A stretch of 64,000 nucleotides of DNA from Caulobacteraceae bacterium. Lineage in GTDB: Bacteria; Pseudomonadota; Alphaproteobacteria; Caulobacterales; Caulobacteraceae. A program made the translations under genes and the position numbers. This document shows, piece by piece, positions 21,585 to 29,844 of this stretch; within the stretch, counting starts at the first letter, position 1, and each line of letters opens with the position of its first letter. Below the pieces are notes generated by a model that was not told where the DNA came from, ran no database searches, and saw only the letters and a program-made list of their open reading frames with translations. Location: NCBI GenBank assembly GCA_019748055.1, contig JAIEQC010000002.1, forward strand, positions 59,752-123,751. Direction: 5' to 3'.

Positions 21585-21764
21585 TTCACCGATCGATGAA
21601 CGGTCCGCTCAACGATCACCGTTAACGAGCGCCTACGCGGCCTTGTTTCCGCCCGCGACGTGAGGCAGCCTATGGCCTTCGTCGTTCACGGGGAGTGCCC
21701 ACGGTCATGATCAGCGCGCTGGAAATCGGTTTCGCCCTTTCCCTCGTCGTCCTGGTCTGCGCCC

Positions 21765-23384
21765 ATGCCCTCGTCCTTCGTCCCGCCCCGGCCCGCCTCC
21801 GTCGTCACCCTGTCCGGGGTCGGCGCCCGCACGCCTGACGGCCGGACGCTCTTTTCCGATCTGACTCTCGCTTTCGGGCGGGAAACCACCGGCGTCGTCG
21901 GTCGCAACGGCTGCGGCAAGAGCACCCTGCTGCGCCTGATCGCGGGCGTCGCGGCGCCTTTCGAGGGGACCATCACGCAGGCCGGATCGGTCGACTGGCT
22001 GGAGCAGGAACCGGCGGACCCTCCGGGCCGGACGGTCGCCGAGGCCCTCGGCGTGGAGGCGGATCTGGCCCGGATCGCCCGCATCACGGCCGGTTCGGGC
22101 GACGCCGACGATCTGGACCGGGCGGACTGGTCGCTCGAGGCGCGGCTGGACGAGGCCTTGGCGGCCGTCGGCCTTTCGGGGCTGGATGCTGTGCGGCCGA
22201 CGGCGGGCCTGAGCGGGGGCGAGCGGACGCGGCTGGAGCTGGCCCGGCTGGAGCTTGCCGATCCCGACCTGCTGCTGCTGGACGAGCCGACCAATCATCT
22301 GGACGCGGAAGCCCGCGACCTCGTGCGCGACCTGATCGCGCGGCGCCGCGGCGGCGCCGTGGTTGTCAGCCACGACCGCGCGCTGCTGCGCCGGGTCGAT
22401 CGGATCGTGGAGCTCTCCGAGTTCGGCGCTGCCGTCCACGGCGGCGGATGGGACCTGTACGTCGAGCGCCGCGAGGCGGAGCGGGCGGCGGCGGCGCGCG
22501 CCTTGGGCGACGCCGAACGCGAGGCCGCCCAACGCGCGCGCGAGGCCCAGCGGGAGCGGGAGAAGAAGGCGCGCCGCGACGCCGCAGGGAAGCGCGAGGG
22601 TCGTTCGGGCGGCATGCCGCGCATCCTGATGGGGATGCGGGCCGATCAGGCGCAGGACAGCGCCGGGCGGGGGCGGGCTCTGGCGGCTCGGCGGCAGGAG
22701 GCGGCGGATGCCGCTCTGGCGGAGGCGCGGACGGGAGTGGAACGCGTTCGTGCGCTGGACGTGCCGATGCCGCCGACCGGACTGCCGGAGGGGCGTCTGG
22801 TGCTCCGATTGACTGCGGCCGGTTGGTCGACGCCGAAGGGCCGGCGCATCCTCGCGCCCCTTGACCTGACTGTGACGGGGCCGGAGCGGATCGCGGTCAC
22901 GGGCCCGAACGGGGCCGGGAAGACCACGCTGCTGCGCCTGGTCCACGGCGATCTGGAGCCGACGTCAGGATCCGTCGAGCGGCCGGTTCCGGCGGCCCTG
23001 CTGGACCAGAAGACGGCGGTGCTGCGACCGGACGAGACCCTGGTGGACGCCTGGCTGCGGCTCAACCCGGGCGGGACGGCCAACGACGCCCAGGCGGCGC
23101 TGGCGCGGTTCCTGTTCCGCAACGCGGCGGCGCGCAAGCGCGTGGCGGAGCTGTCGGGCGGGGAGCGCCTGAGGGCCGCGCTGGCCTGCGTCATGACCGG
23201 GACGCGGCCGCCGCAGCTGCTGGTGCTCGACGAACCGACCAACCATCTCGATCTGGACGCCGTCGAGGCGGTCGAAGCGGCTCTGGCCGCGTATGACGGC
23301 GCCCTGATCGTGGTCAGCCACGACCGGGATTTTCTGGACGCCGTCGGCGTGGATCGGGAGATCGCCCTCAGGCCGTGCGGTTGA
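21765..23384 (+). CDS. ABC-F family ATPase
   Basis: A 539-residue protein with two ABC ATPase modules and no membrane spans, the ABC-F design of ribosome-associated translation factors or resistance proteins. Module 1 has Walker A GVVGRNGCGKSTLLRL, signature LSGGERTRLEL and Walker B LLLLDEPTNHLD; module 2 has GPNGAGKTTLLRL, LSGGERLRAALA and LVLDEPTNHLD. Between them lies a charged linker with REREKKARRDAAGKREG, the interdomain region that contacts tRNA in this family. The subgroup cannot be assigned confidently. No ribosome binding site is seen before the ATG. A 43-codon ORF starting at 21707 overlaps the start and could be a leader peptide. The stop region overlaps the convergent flbY end by 17 bases. 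Confidence 0.9.
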   Translation: MPSSFVPPRPASVVTLSGVGARTPDGRTLFSDLTLAFGRETTGVVGRNGCGKSTLLRLIAGVAAPFEGTITQAGSVDWLEQEPADPPGRTVAEALGVEADLARIARITAGSGDADDLDRADWSLEARLDEALAAVGLSGLDAVRPTAGLSGGERTRLELARLELADPDLLLLDEPTNHLDAEARDLVRDLIARRRGGAVVVSHDRALLRRVDRIVELSEFGAAVHGGGWDLYVERREAERAAAARALGDAEREAAQRAREAQREREKKARRDAAGKREGRSGGMPRILMGMRADQAQDSAGRGRALAARRQEAADAALAEARTGVERVRALDVPMPPTGLPEGRLVLRLTAAGWSTPKGRRILAPLDLTVTGPERIAVTGPNGAGKTTLLRLVHGDLEPTSGSVERPVPAALLDQKTAVLRPDETLVDAWLRLNPGGTANDAQAALARFLFRNAAARKRVAELSGGERLRAALACVMTGTRPPQLLVLDEPTNHLDLDAVEAVEAALAAYDGALIVVSHDRDFLDAVGVDREIALRPCG

Positions 23385-23808
23385 GAGCGACCGCCGTGGC
23401 GCTGGGGGCGGTCGCGCGGCCGGCGGCGCCGTAGGCCGAGGGGCTGCCGCGCTGGGCGGCGACCTCGGCGGCGATGGTGCGGACCAGTCCCTCGGACACC
23501 GTGCGCGCCGCCTCGACCACGCGGGCATGGGCGGCCAGCGCCTGCTCGAACAGCTCGGTGGCGCGGATCAGCTCGATGCGGTCGGCGGCGGTCGCGGCCT
23601 TCAGCACGTCGGGCCGGGCCTTCAGTTGCGCGGACTCGCGGCGATAGACGTTGGCCATTTCCTGCGTCTCGGCCTGATCGGCCAGCAGATCCTTGGCGCG
23701 ATGATCGCGGAAGGCCTCGGTCTCCACCTCCAGCCGGCCCGTCAGGCGACGCGTCAGGTCGATCAGACGGCGGACGTGGAAGGCGGCGGTCTGGGGATCG
23801 GCGCTCAT
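23368..23808 (-). CDS. flbY: Flagellar protein FlbY (FlgN-like)
   Basis: A 146-residue, mostly helical protein with an Ala-rich C-terminus. It is last in a minus-strand trio with flgI and a CheL-type rod-binding protein, the flgI-cheL-flbY order described in Caulobacter. Sequence such as LIDLTRRLTGRLEVETEAF followed by KDLLADQAETQEMANVYRRE resembles FlgN-type export chaperones. The name rests mainly on position and general character, since no short motif is diagnostic. Its start overlaps the cheL stop (ATGA). Confidence 0.75.
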   Translation of the reverse strand: MSADPQTAAFHVRRLIDLTRRLTGRLEVETEAFRDHRAKDLLADQAETQEMANVYRRESAQLKARPDVLKAATAADRIELIRATELFEQALAAHARVVEAARTVSEGLVRTIAAEVAAQRGSPSAYGAAGRATAPSATAVALNRTA

Positions 23809-24104
23809 GCCTGCATCTCCTGCATCTGGATCATCTGGGCCATGACGTGGTCGGCCAGGCCGACGCCGCCGGAGCGGGCGACCTGCTTGCCCATCTCGTC
23901 CAGCAGGAAGCCGCGCCAGGTCGCCTCGGCCTCGCCGCCGCCGAAGGGCGCCTCGGTGGACAGGCCCTCGAACATCGGGCGCAGCATCTGGGCGATGAAG
24001 GAGGCCTCGAAGGCTTCGGCGGTCTGCTTCATGCGGTCCGGCACGACCCGCGGGGGCGCGGCCGACCGCAGCAGGTCGGGGGAGACGACGAGAGGGTCGC
24101 TCAT
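23805..24104 (-). CDS. cheL: Rod-binding protein CheL (FlgJ N-terminal-like)
   Basis: A 99-residue protein of the rod-binding family: KQTAEAFEASFIAQMLRPMF, then FGGGEAEATWRGFLLDEMGK, then VARSGGVGLADHVMAQM. This corresponds to the N-terminal domain of FlgJ without a muramidase domain, as usual in alphaproteobacteria. The ATG overlaps the flgI stop by one base (TGATG); a GTG one codon upstream is an alternative start. It lies between flgI and flbY and should be expressed from the flgI sigma-54 promoter. Confidence 0.85.
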   Translation of the reverse strand: MSDPLVVSPDLLRSAAPPRVVPDRMKQTAEAFEASFIAQMLRPMFEGLSTEAPFGGGEAEATWRGFLLDEMGKQVARSGGVGLADHVMAQMIQMQEMQA

Positions 24105-25219
24105 CACATCACCTCTATGTCGGCCTGGAGGGCTCCCGCCGCCTTGATGGCCTGCAGGATCGAGATCAGGTCGCGCGGCGAGACGCCCAGCGCGTTCAGC
24201 CCGGCCACGAGGCTGGAGAGCGAGGCCCCGCCGTCCACGACCCGCATCTCGGTGCCCCGGTCCTCCTCGACCGTCACGTCGGACTGGGGCACGACCACGG
24301 TCTCGCCGTCGCTGAAGGGCTCGGGCTGGCTGACGCGGGGGTTCTCCTGGACCGAGACGGTCAGGTTGCCGTGCGCGATGGCGACGGTGGAGACCCGCAC
24401 GCTCTCACCCATGACGATGACGCCGTTGACCTCGTCGATGATGACCTTGGCGGGGGCGTCCACCGCGATCGACAGGTTCTCGACGCGACTGAGGAAGTTG
24501 GCGGTGCCGTAGCCGGCGGGCGGACGCAGGACGACGACCGTGCCGTTCTCGGCCCAGGCCGTGTTGGGGAACATCTGGTTGACCGCGCCGGCCACGCGCT
24601 GGGCGGTGGTGAAGTCGGGGTTGCGCAGGGTCAGGCGCACGGCGTCCTGACCGTTCAGGTCGAAGCCGGTCTCGCGTTCGACCACGGCGCCGGACGCGAT
24701 CCGGCCGGCGGTCGGCACGCCGCGCGTGACCGAGGAGCCGGACTGCCCGGAAGCTGAGACGGCGCCCGTCTGGATCGACCCTTGCGCCACCGCATAGGTT
24801 TGGCCGTCCCAGCCCTGCAGCGTGGTGACCACCACCGTGCCGCCCTGCAGGCTCTTGGCGTCGCACAGGGTCGAGACCGAGACGTCGATGCGCGAGCCCG
24901 GGGCGGCGAACGGCGGCAGCTCGGCGGTGACCATCACGGCGGCCACGTTCTTGGTGTTCGCCTGGGCGCCGCGCATGTTGACGCCTTGGCGCTCCATCAT
25001 GCTGTCGAGCGATTGCCGCGTGAGGGGGCAGTTGCGCAGGTTGTCGCCGGTGCCGTTTAGCCCGACCACCAGGCCGTAGCCGACCAGCTGGTTGGAGCGC
25101 ACGCCCTCGATCGAGACGATGTCCTTGATGCGCGACTGCGCCGCGGCCGGCGCGGCGGCGGCCAACAGACCGGCTGCGGCGAGCGTCGCGAGGACGGGGG
25201 CGGTGAGCAGATTCTGCAT
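24104..25219 (-). CDS. flgI: Flagellar P-ring protein FlgI
   Basis: A 371-residue precursor of the periplasmic P-ring subunit. It begins MQNLLTAPVLATLAAAGLLA, with a signal peptide cleaved after an AAAPAAAQ-like site. Conserved FlgI sequences include IKDIVSIEGVRSNQLVGYGL, VVGLNGTGD and a C-terminal LNALGVSPRDLISILQAIK. The Met at 25219 is preferred over one six codons upstream because it gives a normal signal peptide and leaves room for the promoter. A sigma-54 promoter-like sequence lies 38-53 bases upstream. Divergent fliX completes the Caulobacter-type arrangement. Confidence 0.95.
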   Translation of the reverse strand: MQNLLTAPVLATLAAAGLLAAAAPAAAQSRIKDIVSIEGVRSNQLVGYGLVVGLNGTGDNLRNCPLTRQSLDSMMERQGVNMRGAQANTKNVAAVMVTAELPPFAAPGSRIDVSVSTLCDAKSLQGGTVVVTTLQGWDGQTYAVAQGSIQTGAVSASGQSGSSVTRGVPTAGRIASGAVVERETGFDLNGQDAVRLTLRNPDFTTAQRVAGAVNQMFPNTAWAENGTVVVLRPPAGYGTANFLSRVENLSIAVDAPAKVIIDEVNGVIVMGESVRVSTVAIAHGNLTVSVQENPRVSQPEPFSDGETVVVPQSDVTVEEDRGTEMRVVDGGASLSSLVAGLNALGVSPRDLISILQAIKAAGALQADIEVM

Positions 25220-25256
25220 CGGCGGCGAACTCCACAACGGCGGTCGTTCACCGCTT

Positions 25257-25272
25257 TGCGAGGATCGTGCCG
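25257..25272 (-). promoter_or_regulatory. Sigma-54 promoter (-24/-12) of flgI
   Basis: On the minus strand the sequence CGGCACGATCCTCGCA matches TGGCACG-N4-TTGCA at most positions, with GG and GC exactly ten bases apart as sigma-54 requires. Transcription would start about 27 bases before the flgI ATG. In Caulobacter the late flagellar ring genes use sigma-54 with the activator FlbD, so sequence, spacing and target agree. A FlbD enhancer was not identified. Confidence 0.75.
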
Positions 25273-25403
25273 GCGAAAATCTTTCGTCAAAACAACGAAA
25301 ATGGGCCTTCTGAGGGTTCGGTGGGCGGCAAACTCTGCCGGGGCGTTAACCAAACGGTGACGGCGGGGCGGCAAGGTCGCCTCATGACTTCGAGCTCCCT
25401 CGC

Positions 25404-25829
25404 ATGAAGGTGACCGGACCGTCGGGCCCCCAGCCGATCGGGGGGCAACGGGCCCAGCGCCCGGGCGCGGGCTTCAGCTTGGCCGGAACGACGACGGCAT
25501 CCAGCGCGGGCGCGGCTGCGGCTCCGACCGCCCCGGCCGGCGTGACGGGCGTGTCCGCTCTGATGGCCCTTCAGGGCGTGGAGGACGCCACCGAGCGGAA
25601 GCGCCGGGCCGTGCGGCGCGGGCGCGGTCTGCTGGATGAGCTCGACGCCCTTCGGATCGCCGCGCTGGAGGGCGGAGAGGACGGACCCGCTCTGCAGCGC
25701 TTGGCGCGTGTGGCGGGCGAGGCGGCGGTCGCGGTCGACGATCCGGGGCTCGCCATGGTTCTGACGCAGATCGACCTGCGCGCCGCGGTCGAGATGGCCA
25801 AACGGGACGTTCGCCGCAGCGCAGCATGA
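25404..25829 (+). CDS. fliX: Flagellar assembly regulator FliX
   Basis: A 141-residue protein: MKVTGPSGPQPIGGQRAQRP at the N-terminus, an Ala/Thr-rich middle, and a conserved C-terminal helical region with VSALMALQGVED, then LLDELDALRIAAL, then DPGLAMVLTQIDLRAAVEMA. This is the FliX pattern. In Caulobacter FliX couples flagellar assembly to activation of FlbD, and its gene is divergent from flgI exactly as here, with dksA downstream. A TTAACC half-site at 25346 lies upstream and could be part of a CtrA site, but the second half is not conserved. Confidence comes from sequence plus synteny. Confidence 0.88.
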   Translation: MKVTGPSGPQPIGGQRAQRPGAGFSLAGTTTASSAGAAAAPTAPAGVTGVSALMALQGVEDATERKRRAVRRGRGLLDELDALRIAALEGGEDGPALQRLARVAGEAAVAVDDPGLAMVLTQIDLRAAVEMAKRDVRRSAA

Positions 25830-25853
25830 ACCGCCGGAAAACATGACGGAATG

Positions 25854-25877
25854 TTCATCATCGAAATCGGTGATGAA
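25854..25877. other. Ten-bp hairpin between fliX and dksA
   Basis: TTCATCATCG and CGGTGATGAA pair over ten positions (one T-G wobble) around the loop AAAT, 25 bases after the fliX stop. No T-run follows, so it is not a standard terminator. It could stabilise the fliX mRNA end or serve as an operator for dksA. Confidence 0.4.
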
Positions 25878-26013
25878 GAAATGTCACGGCATGACGAAGA
25901 CGTGAAGCGTGACCGCATTGTGGCCCTCACAACACCGTTGTCGCGACTCCCTTGCCCCGCTATTTGGCGGCTCATGCGCCGCAGGGGGGCGTGAAGCGTC
26001 GAGCGTGAGTGAG

Positions 26014-26448
26014 ATGACCGCGTTGGCTGCCAAGTTGTCTGAAGTCGAACCGGCCTATCGGCCGTCCGACGACGAACCCTTCATGAACGAGCGCCAGCTC
26101 GCCTATTTCCGGAGCAAGCTGCTGGCGTGGAAAGAGGACATCCTGCGGGAGTCCAAGGGCACCGTCGTCAACCTGAAGGCCGAGACCGAGAACCACCCGG
26201 ATCTGGTCGACCGCGCCTCTTCGGAATCCGACCGGGCGTTGGAACTTCGTACCCGCGACCGTCAGCGCAAGCTGATCTCCAAGATCGACGAGGCCCTGCG
26301 CCGTATCGACGACGGCTCCTACGGCTATTGCGAGGAAACCGGCGAGCCGATCAGCCTGGGCCGGCTGGAGGCCCGCCCGACGGCCACCCTGTCGGTCGAG
26401 GCGCAGGAGCGTCACGAGCGCCGCGAGCGCGTCCACCGCGACGACTGA
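26014..26448 (+). CDS. dksA: RNA polymerase-binding regulator DksA, zinc-ligand-poor type
   Basis: A 144-residue DksA. The coiled-coil tip motif DxxDxA is present (D63, D66, A68), which in E. coli reaches into the RNA polymerase secondary channel, and the C-terminal zinc-finger-like segment YGYCEETGEPISLGRLEARP is recognisable. Only one (Cys106) of the four classical zinc cysteines is kept; the others are Thr, Ser and Ala. Zinc-independent DksA proteins of this kind are known from alphaproteobacteria. The start at 26014 is preferred over a further upstream reading because of the GTGAGTGAG purine-rich leader and usual length. It follows fliX as in Caulobacter. It should act with ppGpp in the stringent response. 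Confidence 0.93.
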   Translation: MTALAAKLSEVEPAYRPSDDEPFMNERQLAYFRSKLLAWKEDILRESKGTVVNLKAETENHPDLVDRASSESDRALELRTRDRQRKLISKIDEALRRIDDGSYGYCEETGEPISLGRLEARPTATLSVEAQERHERRERVHRDD

Positions 26449-26464
26449 TCCCGCGGGAGGGGGC

Positions 26465-27304
26465 ATGTTCCGCATCGCCCCGGTCCTGCTCGCGCTGGTC
26501 CTGTCGGCGGGGTGTGCAGCGGCGCCGCTTCGGCCGACCGCGCCGCTGGACCATCTGCCTGCGTTGCGGGGCGACTATTTCCGGACCGAGTCTCAGGAAG
26601 TCGGACGGCCCTTTCACATCTACGTCCGCCTGCCGGACGGCTACGACCCCGCAAGGGCGGCCGCCTATCCCACCGTCTATCTGACCGACGGGGACAGTCT
26701 GTTCCCCATCCTGGCGGCCAATCACCTGTTTCTGACCTACGACGACGATCTGCCCGAGGCGATCGTGGTCGGGATCGCCTACGGCGGCTTCGATCCCGCG
26801 ACCAACCGGCGCAAGGTCGACTTTCAGACGCCGGGCGACGGCGTCGCGCCCGACGCGGCGGGAGCGCCGGCCTTCCAGTCGTTCCTGAAGCGGGAACTGA
26901 TCCCCGAGATCGAGCGACGATTCCATGCCGATCCGTCGAGGCGCGTCCTGTTCGGACAATCTCGCGGCGGCGCCTTTGTGCTGTGGTCGGCCGTGAACGA
27001 GCCCGACCTGTTCTGGGGCCGCATCGCCAGCAATCCGTCCATCACGCCGGGGGTCGAGTCGCTGATGGGGGCGGCTGCGCCCGCCGTCCGGGACGACCTC
27101 GGGGTCGTGCTGGTCAGCGGGACCCGGGACTGGCCGGACCTGCAGGCCGAGGCGGAGCTGTGGGGGTCGGCGTGGGAGGCGCGGGCCGACCGGCCCTGGC
27201 GGCTGCACCGGGCGCGGGTCGAAGGCGGCACCCATGCGGCGAACGCCGGCGACGCCTACCGCATCGGCATGAACTGGCTGTTCGGTCGCCCCGCCCCGCC
27301 TTGA
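26465..27304 (+). CDS. Predicted secreted alpha/beta-hydrolase (esterase D / IroE-like) lipoprotein
   Basis: A 279-residue alpha/beta hydrolase. A lipoprotein-type signal MFRIAPVLLALVLSAGCAA (lipobox SAGC) precedes an esterase domain of the D/siderophore-esterase type: HIYVRLPDGYDP, YPTVYLTDGD, nucleophile elbow GQSRGG with Ser166, VLVSGTRDW (acid strand) and the catalytic His257 in GGTHAAN. Homologous enzymes hydrolyse small carboxyl esters or siderophore esters; the substrate is unknown here. It starts 16 bases after dksA with a GGAGGGGGC site and may be partly co-transcribed. Confidence 0.82.
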   Translation: MFRIAPVLLALVLSAGCAAAPLRPTAPLDHLPALRGDYFRTESQEVGRPFHIYVRLPDGYDPARAAAYPTVYLTDGDSLFPILAANHLFLTYDDDLPEAIVVGIAYGGFDPATNRRKVDFQTPGDGVAPDAAGAPAFQSFLKRELIPEIERRFHADPSRRVLFGQSRGGAFVLWSAVNEPDLFWGRIASNPSITPGVESLMGAAAPAVRDDLGVVLVSGTRDWPDLQAEAELWGSAWEARADRPWRLHRARVEGGTHAANAGDAYRIGMNWLFGRPAPP

Positions 27305-27360
27305 CTTCGCCCGGTCGGAGGGCGACCTAGCCGCCTCCCGTTTCAAGGTCGCCTGAACTC

Positions 27361-28707
27361 ATGTCCGTCAAGGTCCGTTTCGCCCCGTCGCCGACGGGGA
27401 AGCTGCACGTCGGCAACGTCCGCACCGCCCTGGTGAACTGGCTGTTCGCGAAAGGGCAGGGCGGGCAGTTCGTGCTGCGGATCGACGACACCGATCTGGC
27501 GCGATCCACGCCCGAGTTTGAGCAGGGGATCGAGGACGACCTGCGCTGGCTGGGCCTGGTCTGGGACGAACGGCACAATCAGTCCAAGCGGTTCGACCGC
27601 TATGAGGCCGCGGCCGAGGCGCTGAAGGCCGCAGGCCGCCTGTACGCCTGTTATGAGACGGGCGAAGAGCTGGACCGCCGCCGCAAGGTGCAGCTGTCCC
27701 GCGGCCTGCCGCCCATTTACGACCGCGCCGGGCTGGCGCTGACCGACGCCGAGAAGGCCGCCTATGAGGCCGAGGGCAGGCGGCCGCACTGGCGCTTCAA
27801 GCTGGACGGGCGTCGCGTCGCCTGGGAGGACCTGTCGCGCGGTCACGCCGAGGTCGACACCGCCTCGATGTCGGACCCGGTGCTGATCCGCGAGGACGGT
27901 CTGTTCCTCTACACTCTGCCGTCGGTCGTGGACGATCTGGACATGGCGATCAGCCACGTCATCCGGGGCGAGGACCACGTCACCAACACGGGCGCCCAGA
28001 TCGAGATCTTCGAGGCCCTGATCGCCGCGGGCTGGGGCGGGGCGGTGCCGGGATTCGCCCACATGCCGCTGCTGGTCGGCGCGGACGGCCAGGCGCTGTC
28101 GAAGCGGCTGGGATCCCTGTCGATCAGCGAGATGCGCGAGCAGGGCTATGAGCCGATCGCCATCGTCAGCCATCTGGGCCGCATCGGCACCAGCGATCCG
28201 CTGGAGGTCGGCGAATCGATCGAGGCGCTGGGCGCGGGCTTCGCCTTCTCCAAGATGGGCCGCTCGCCGGCGCGCTACGACACCGCCGACCTGGACCGCC
28301 TGAACGCCCAGGCCCTGCACGCCATGCCGTATGAAACGGCGCGGCCGCGTCTGGTCGAGACGAATGCGGACCTGGGCGAAGACTTCTGGAACGTGGTGCG
28401 AGCCAACCTTCAGAAGTTCGATGACGTCGTTGAAATGGCGCGGCTTGTCCGGGGACCGGTCACGCCGGTGATCGAGGACGCGGCCTTCGCCGCCACGGCG
28501 GCGCGTCTGCTGCCGGAAACCATCGACGCCGCCGCCTGGGCCGTCTGGACCGAGGCGGTGAAGGCCGAGACCGGAGCCAAGGGCGGGGCCCTGTTCAAGC
28601 CTCTCCGGTTGGCGCTCACGGGCCAGACCCACGGGCCGGAGATGGCGGCGCTGATCCCGCTGATCGGGCGCGACCGCATCCTGGCCCGGCTGCGCGGCGA
28701 AGGCTGA
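27361..28707 (+). CDS. gltX: Glutamate--tRNA ligase
   Basis: A 448-residue class I synthetase that charges tRNA-Glu and, in many alphaproteobacteria, mischarges tRNA-Gln for GatCAB. Class signatures: RFAPSPTGKLHVGNVRTAL (HIGH equivalent HVGN) and ALSKRLGSLS (KMSKS equivalent). The segment VIRGEDHVTNTGAQIEIFEA is typical of GluRS. The C-terminal anticodon-binding region is all helical. gatB lies 5.3 kb downstream, consistent with use of the indirect Gln pathway. Alphaproteobacteria often carry two gltX genes; which one this is cannot be told from the window. Confidence 0.95.
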   Translation: MSVKVRFAPSPTGKLHVGNVRTALVNWLFAKGQGGQFVLRIDDTDLARSTPEFEQGIEDDLRWLGLVWDERHNQSKRFDRYEAAAEALKAAGRLYACYETGEELDRRRKVQLSRGLPPIYDRAGLALTDAEKAAYEAEGRRPHWRFKLDGRRVAWEDLSRGHAEVDTASMSDPVLIREDGLFLYTLPSVVDDLDMAISHVIRGEDHVTNTGAQIEIFEALIAAGWGGAVPGFAHMPLLVGADGQALSKRLGSLSISEMREQGYEPIAIVSHLGRIGTSDPLEVGESIEALGAGFAFSKMGRSPARYDTADLDRLNAQALHAMPYETARPRLVETNADLGEDFWNVVRANLQKFDDVVEMARLVRGPVTPVIEDAAFAATAARLLPETIDAAAWAVWTEAVKAETGAKGGALFKPLRLALTGQTHGPEMAALIPLIGRDRILARLRGEG

Positions 28708-28719
28708 GCGGCGGCCACG

Positions 28720-28746
28720 AAAAAGGCCGCCCCGGGAGGAGCGGCC
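28720..28746 (-). terminator. Rho-independent terminator for the minus-strand secreted-protein gene
   Basis: Arms GGCCGC (28725-28730) and GCGGCC (28741-28746) pair around a 10-base loop. Read on the minus strand the stem is followed by five Ts, the intrinsic terminator pattern for the gene ending at 28768. On the plus strand, after gltX, the stem lacks a T-run and would end transcription less well. Confidence 0.75.
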
Positions 28747-28767
28747 TCTCGTGTTCAGGCGGCCCGA

Positions 28768-29058
28768 TCAGGCGTTGCAGGTCGCCAGCTGTTCGGCGGT
28801 CAGGGCCTGACCCTTCCAGGTGAAGGCGGTGACCTTGCCCACGCGGGCCACGACGCGCTTGCAGGCGCGGGCGGCGGGCTGGTTGGCGCCGCCGGTGGCG
28901 GTGCAGGTCGCGCCCTCGCAGGACCAAGAGGCGCCGTCCACGATGACGCGGCCGGCAGGGGCCGAGGCGGCGTCCGCCAGGGTCAGGGAGTTGGCGGGGG
29001 ACTGGGCCACGGCGGGGGCTGCGATGGCCAGGACGGCGGCGATGACGAAGGCACGCAT
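28768..29058 (-). CDS. Small secreted protein with paired cysteines, unrecognised
   Basis: A 96-residue precursor: MRAFVIAAVLAIAAPAVAQS is a clear Sec signal peptide with an AVAQ cleavage site. The mature part of about 77 residues has four cysteines (SWSCEGATC, ARACKR, ATCNA at the end), consistent with two disulfides in the periplasm. It is followed by its own intrinsic terminator, so it is a monocistronic gene. The start at 29058 is chosen because the upstream in-frame extension is charged and would destroy the signal peptide. I do not recognise the family with confidence. Confidence 0.75.
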   Translation of the reverse strand: MRAFVIAAVLAIAAPAVAQSPANSLTLADAASAPAGRVIVDGASWSCEGATCTATGGANQPAARACKRVVARVGKVTAFTWKGQALTAEQLATCNA

Positions 29059-29172
29059 GGGGAGGCTCCGTGTGATGTTCAGGCTTTCGGCCAGCGTCGA
29101 GGAACGCTTCTTGGCCGCCGACGTCAAGGTGCGTATCGTTTAAAAACGCACTCTCGTCTGAACATTGATCAC

Positions 29173-29775
29173 TTATCGTCGATCATGTTGCAAGGGCGCC
29201 GCATTCGACGCCCTGGCGACGGCCGTCACGACGGCGTCGAGGTCCGCATGGATCTCATAGGCCCGAAGAAACGACTCCGGCGTCATGCCGCTGGCCACGT
29301 TCTGGCGCATCAGGGCGTCGAAGGCGTCCCAAAAGCCGGCGGGGCTGTGGAAGACCACGGGTTTGGGATGCAGGTCCAGCCGCTTCCAGGACAGCACCTC
29401 GACCGCTTCCTCCAGCGTGCCGACCCCGCCCGGCGCGACGATGAAGGCGTCGGACGCGTCGTACATCAAGGTCTTCCGCTCATGCATGGAGGTGACGACC
29501 ACGGTCTCAACCTCGTCGAACAGCCGTTCGCGGCTGCGCAGGAAGGCTGGCATGATGCCGACCACGCGGCCGCCCGCCTCGTGCGCGGCCCGCGCCGCCG
29601 CGCCCATCAGCCCCACGCCGCCGCCGCCGTAGACCAGCCGCCAGCCCCGCGCGGCGATCATACGGCCCAGCTCGGCCGCGCCGGCGGTCAGGGCCGGGTC
29701 GGCGCGCTCGGACGAGCCGCAGAAGACGCAGACGGAAAAGCCGTCGAACGGCTGAAGGGCGGGAGGAGATTGCAT
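29173..29775 (-). CDS. LOG-family protein (TIGR00730 type Rossmann fold)
   Basis: A 200-residue member of the LOG/'lysine decarboxylase' family. It has FSVCVFCGSSERADPALT at the N-terminus, YGGGGVGLMGAAA, the SMHERKTLMYDASDAF segment and the hallmark APGGVGTLEEAVEV (PGGxGTxxE). Proven members are cytokinin riboside 5'-monophosphate phosphoribohydrolases; the old lysine decarboxylase label is not supported by biochemistry. In bacteria the role is probably nucleotide or purine cleavage. The start at 29775 (MQSPPALQPFDG) avoids a very long N-terminal run that crosses tRNA-Asn and an opposing lipoprotein gene. Confidence 0.88.
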   Translation of the reverse strand: MQSPPALQPFDGFSVCVFCGSSERADPALTAGAAELGRMIAARGWRLVYGGGGVGLMGAAARAAHEAGGRVVGIMPAFLRSRERLFDEVETVVVTSMHERKTLMYDASDAFIVAPGGVGTLEEAVEVLSWKRLDLHPKPVVFHSPAGFWDAFDALMRQNVASGMTPESFLRAYEIHADLDAVVTAVARASNAAPLQHDRR

Positions 29776-29844
29776 GAAGCCTCGACAAGGAAATCCACGC
29801 CCGACATAGCGTGGGGACACGCGTCCCCATAGAGCCGCCGCGAA

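Noticed and set aside
25346..25360. CtrA binding site upstream of fliX
   Set aside because: Only the first half-site TTAACC matches TTAA-N7-TTAA; the second half reads GTGA, so it is not listed as a site.
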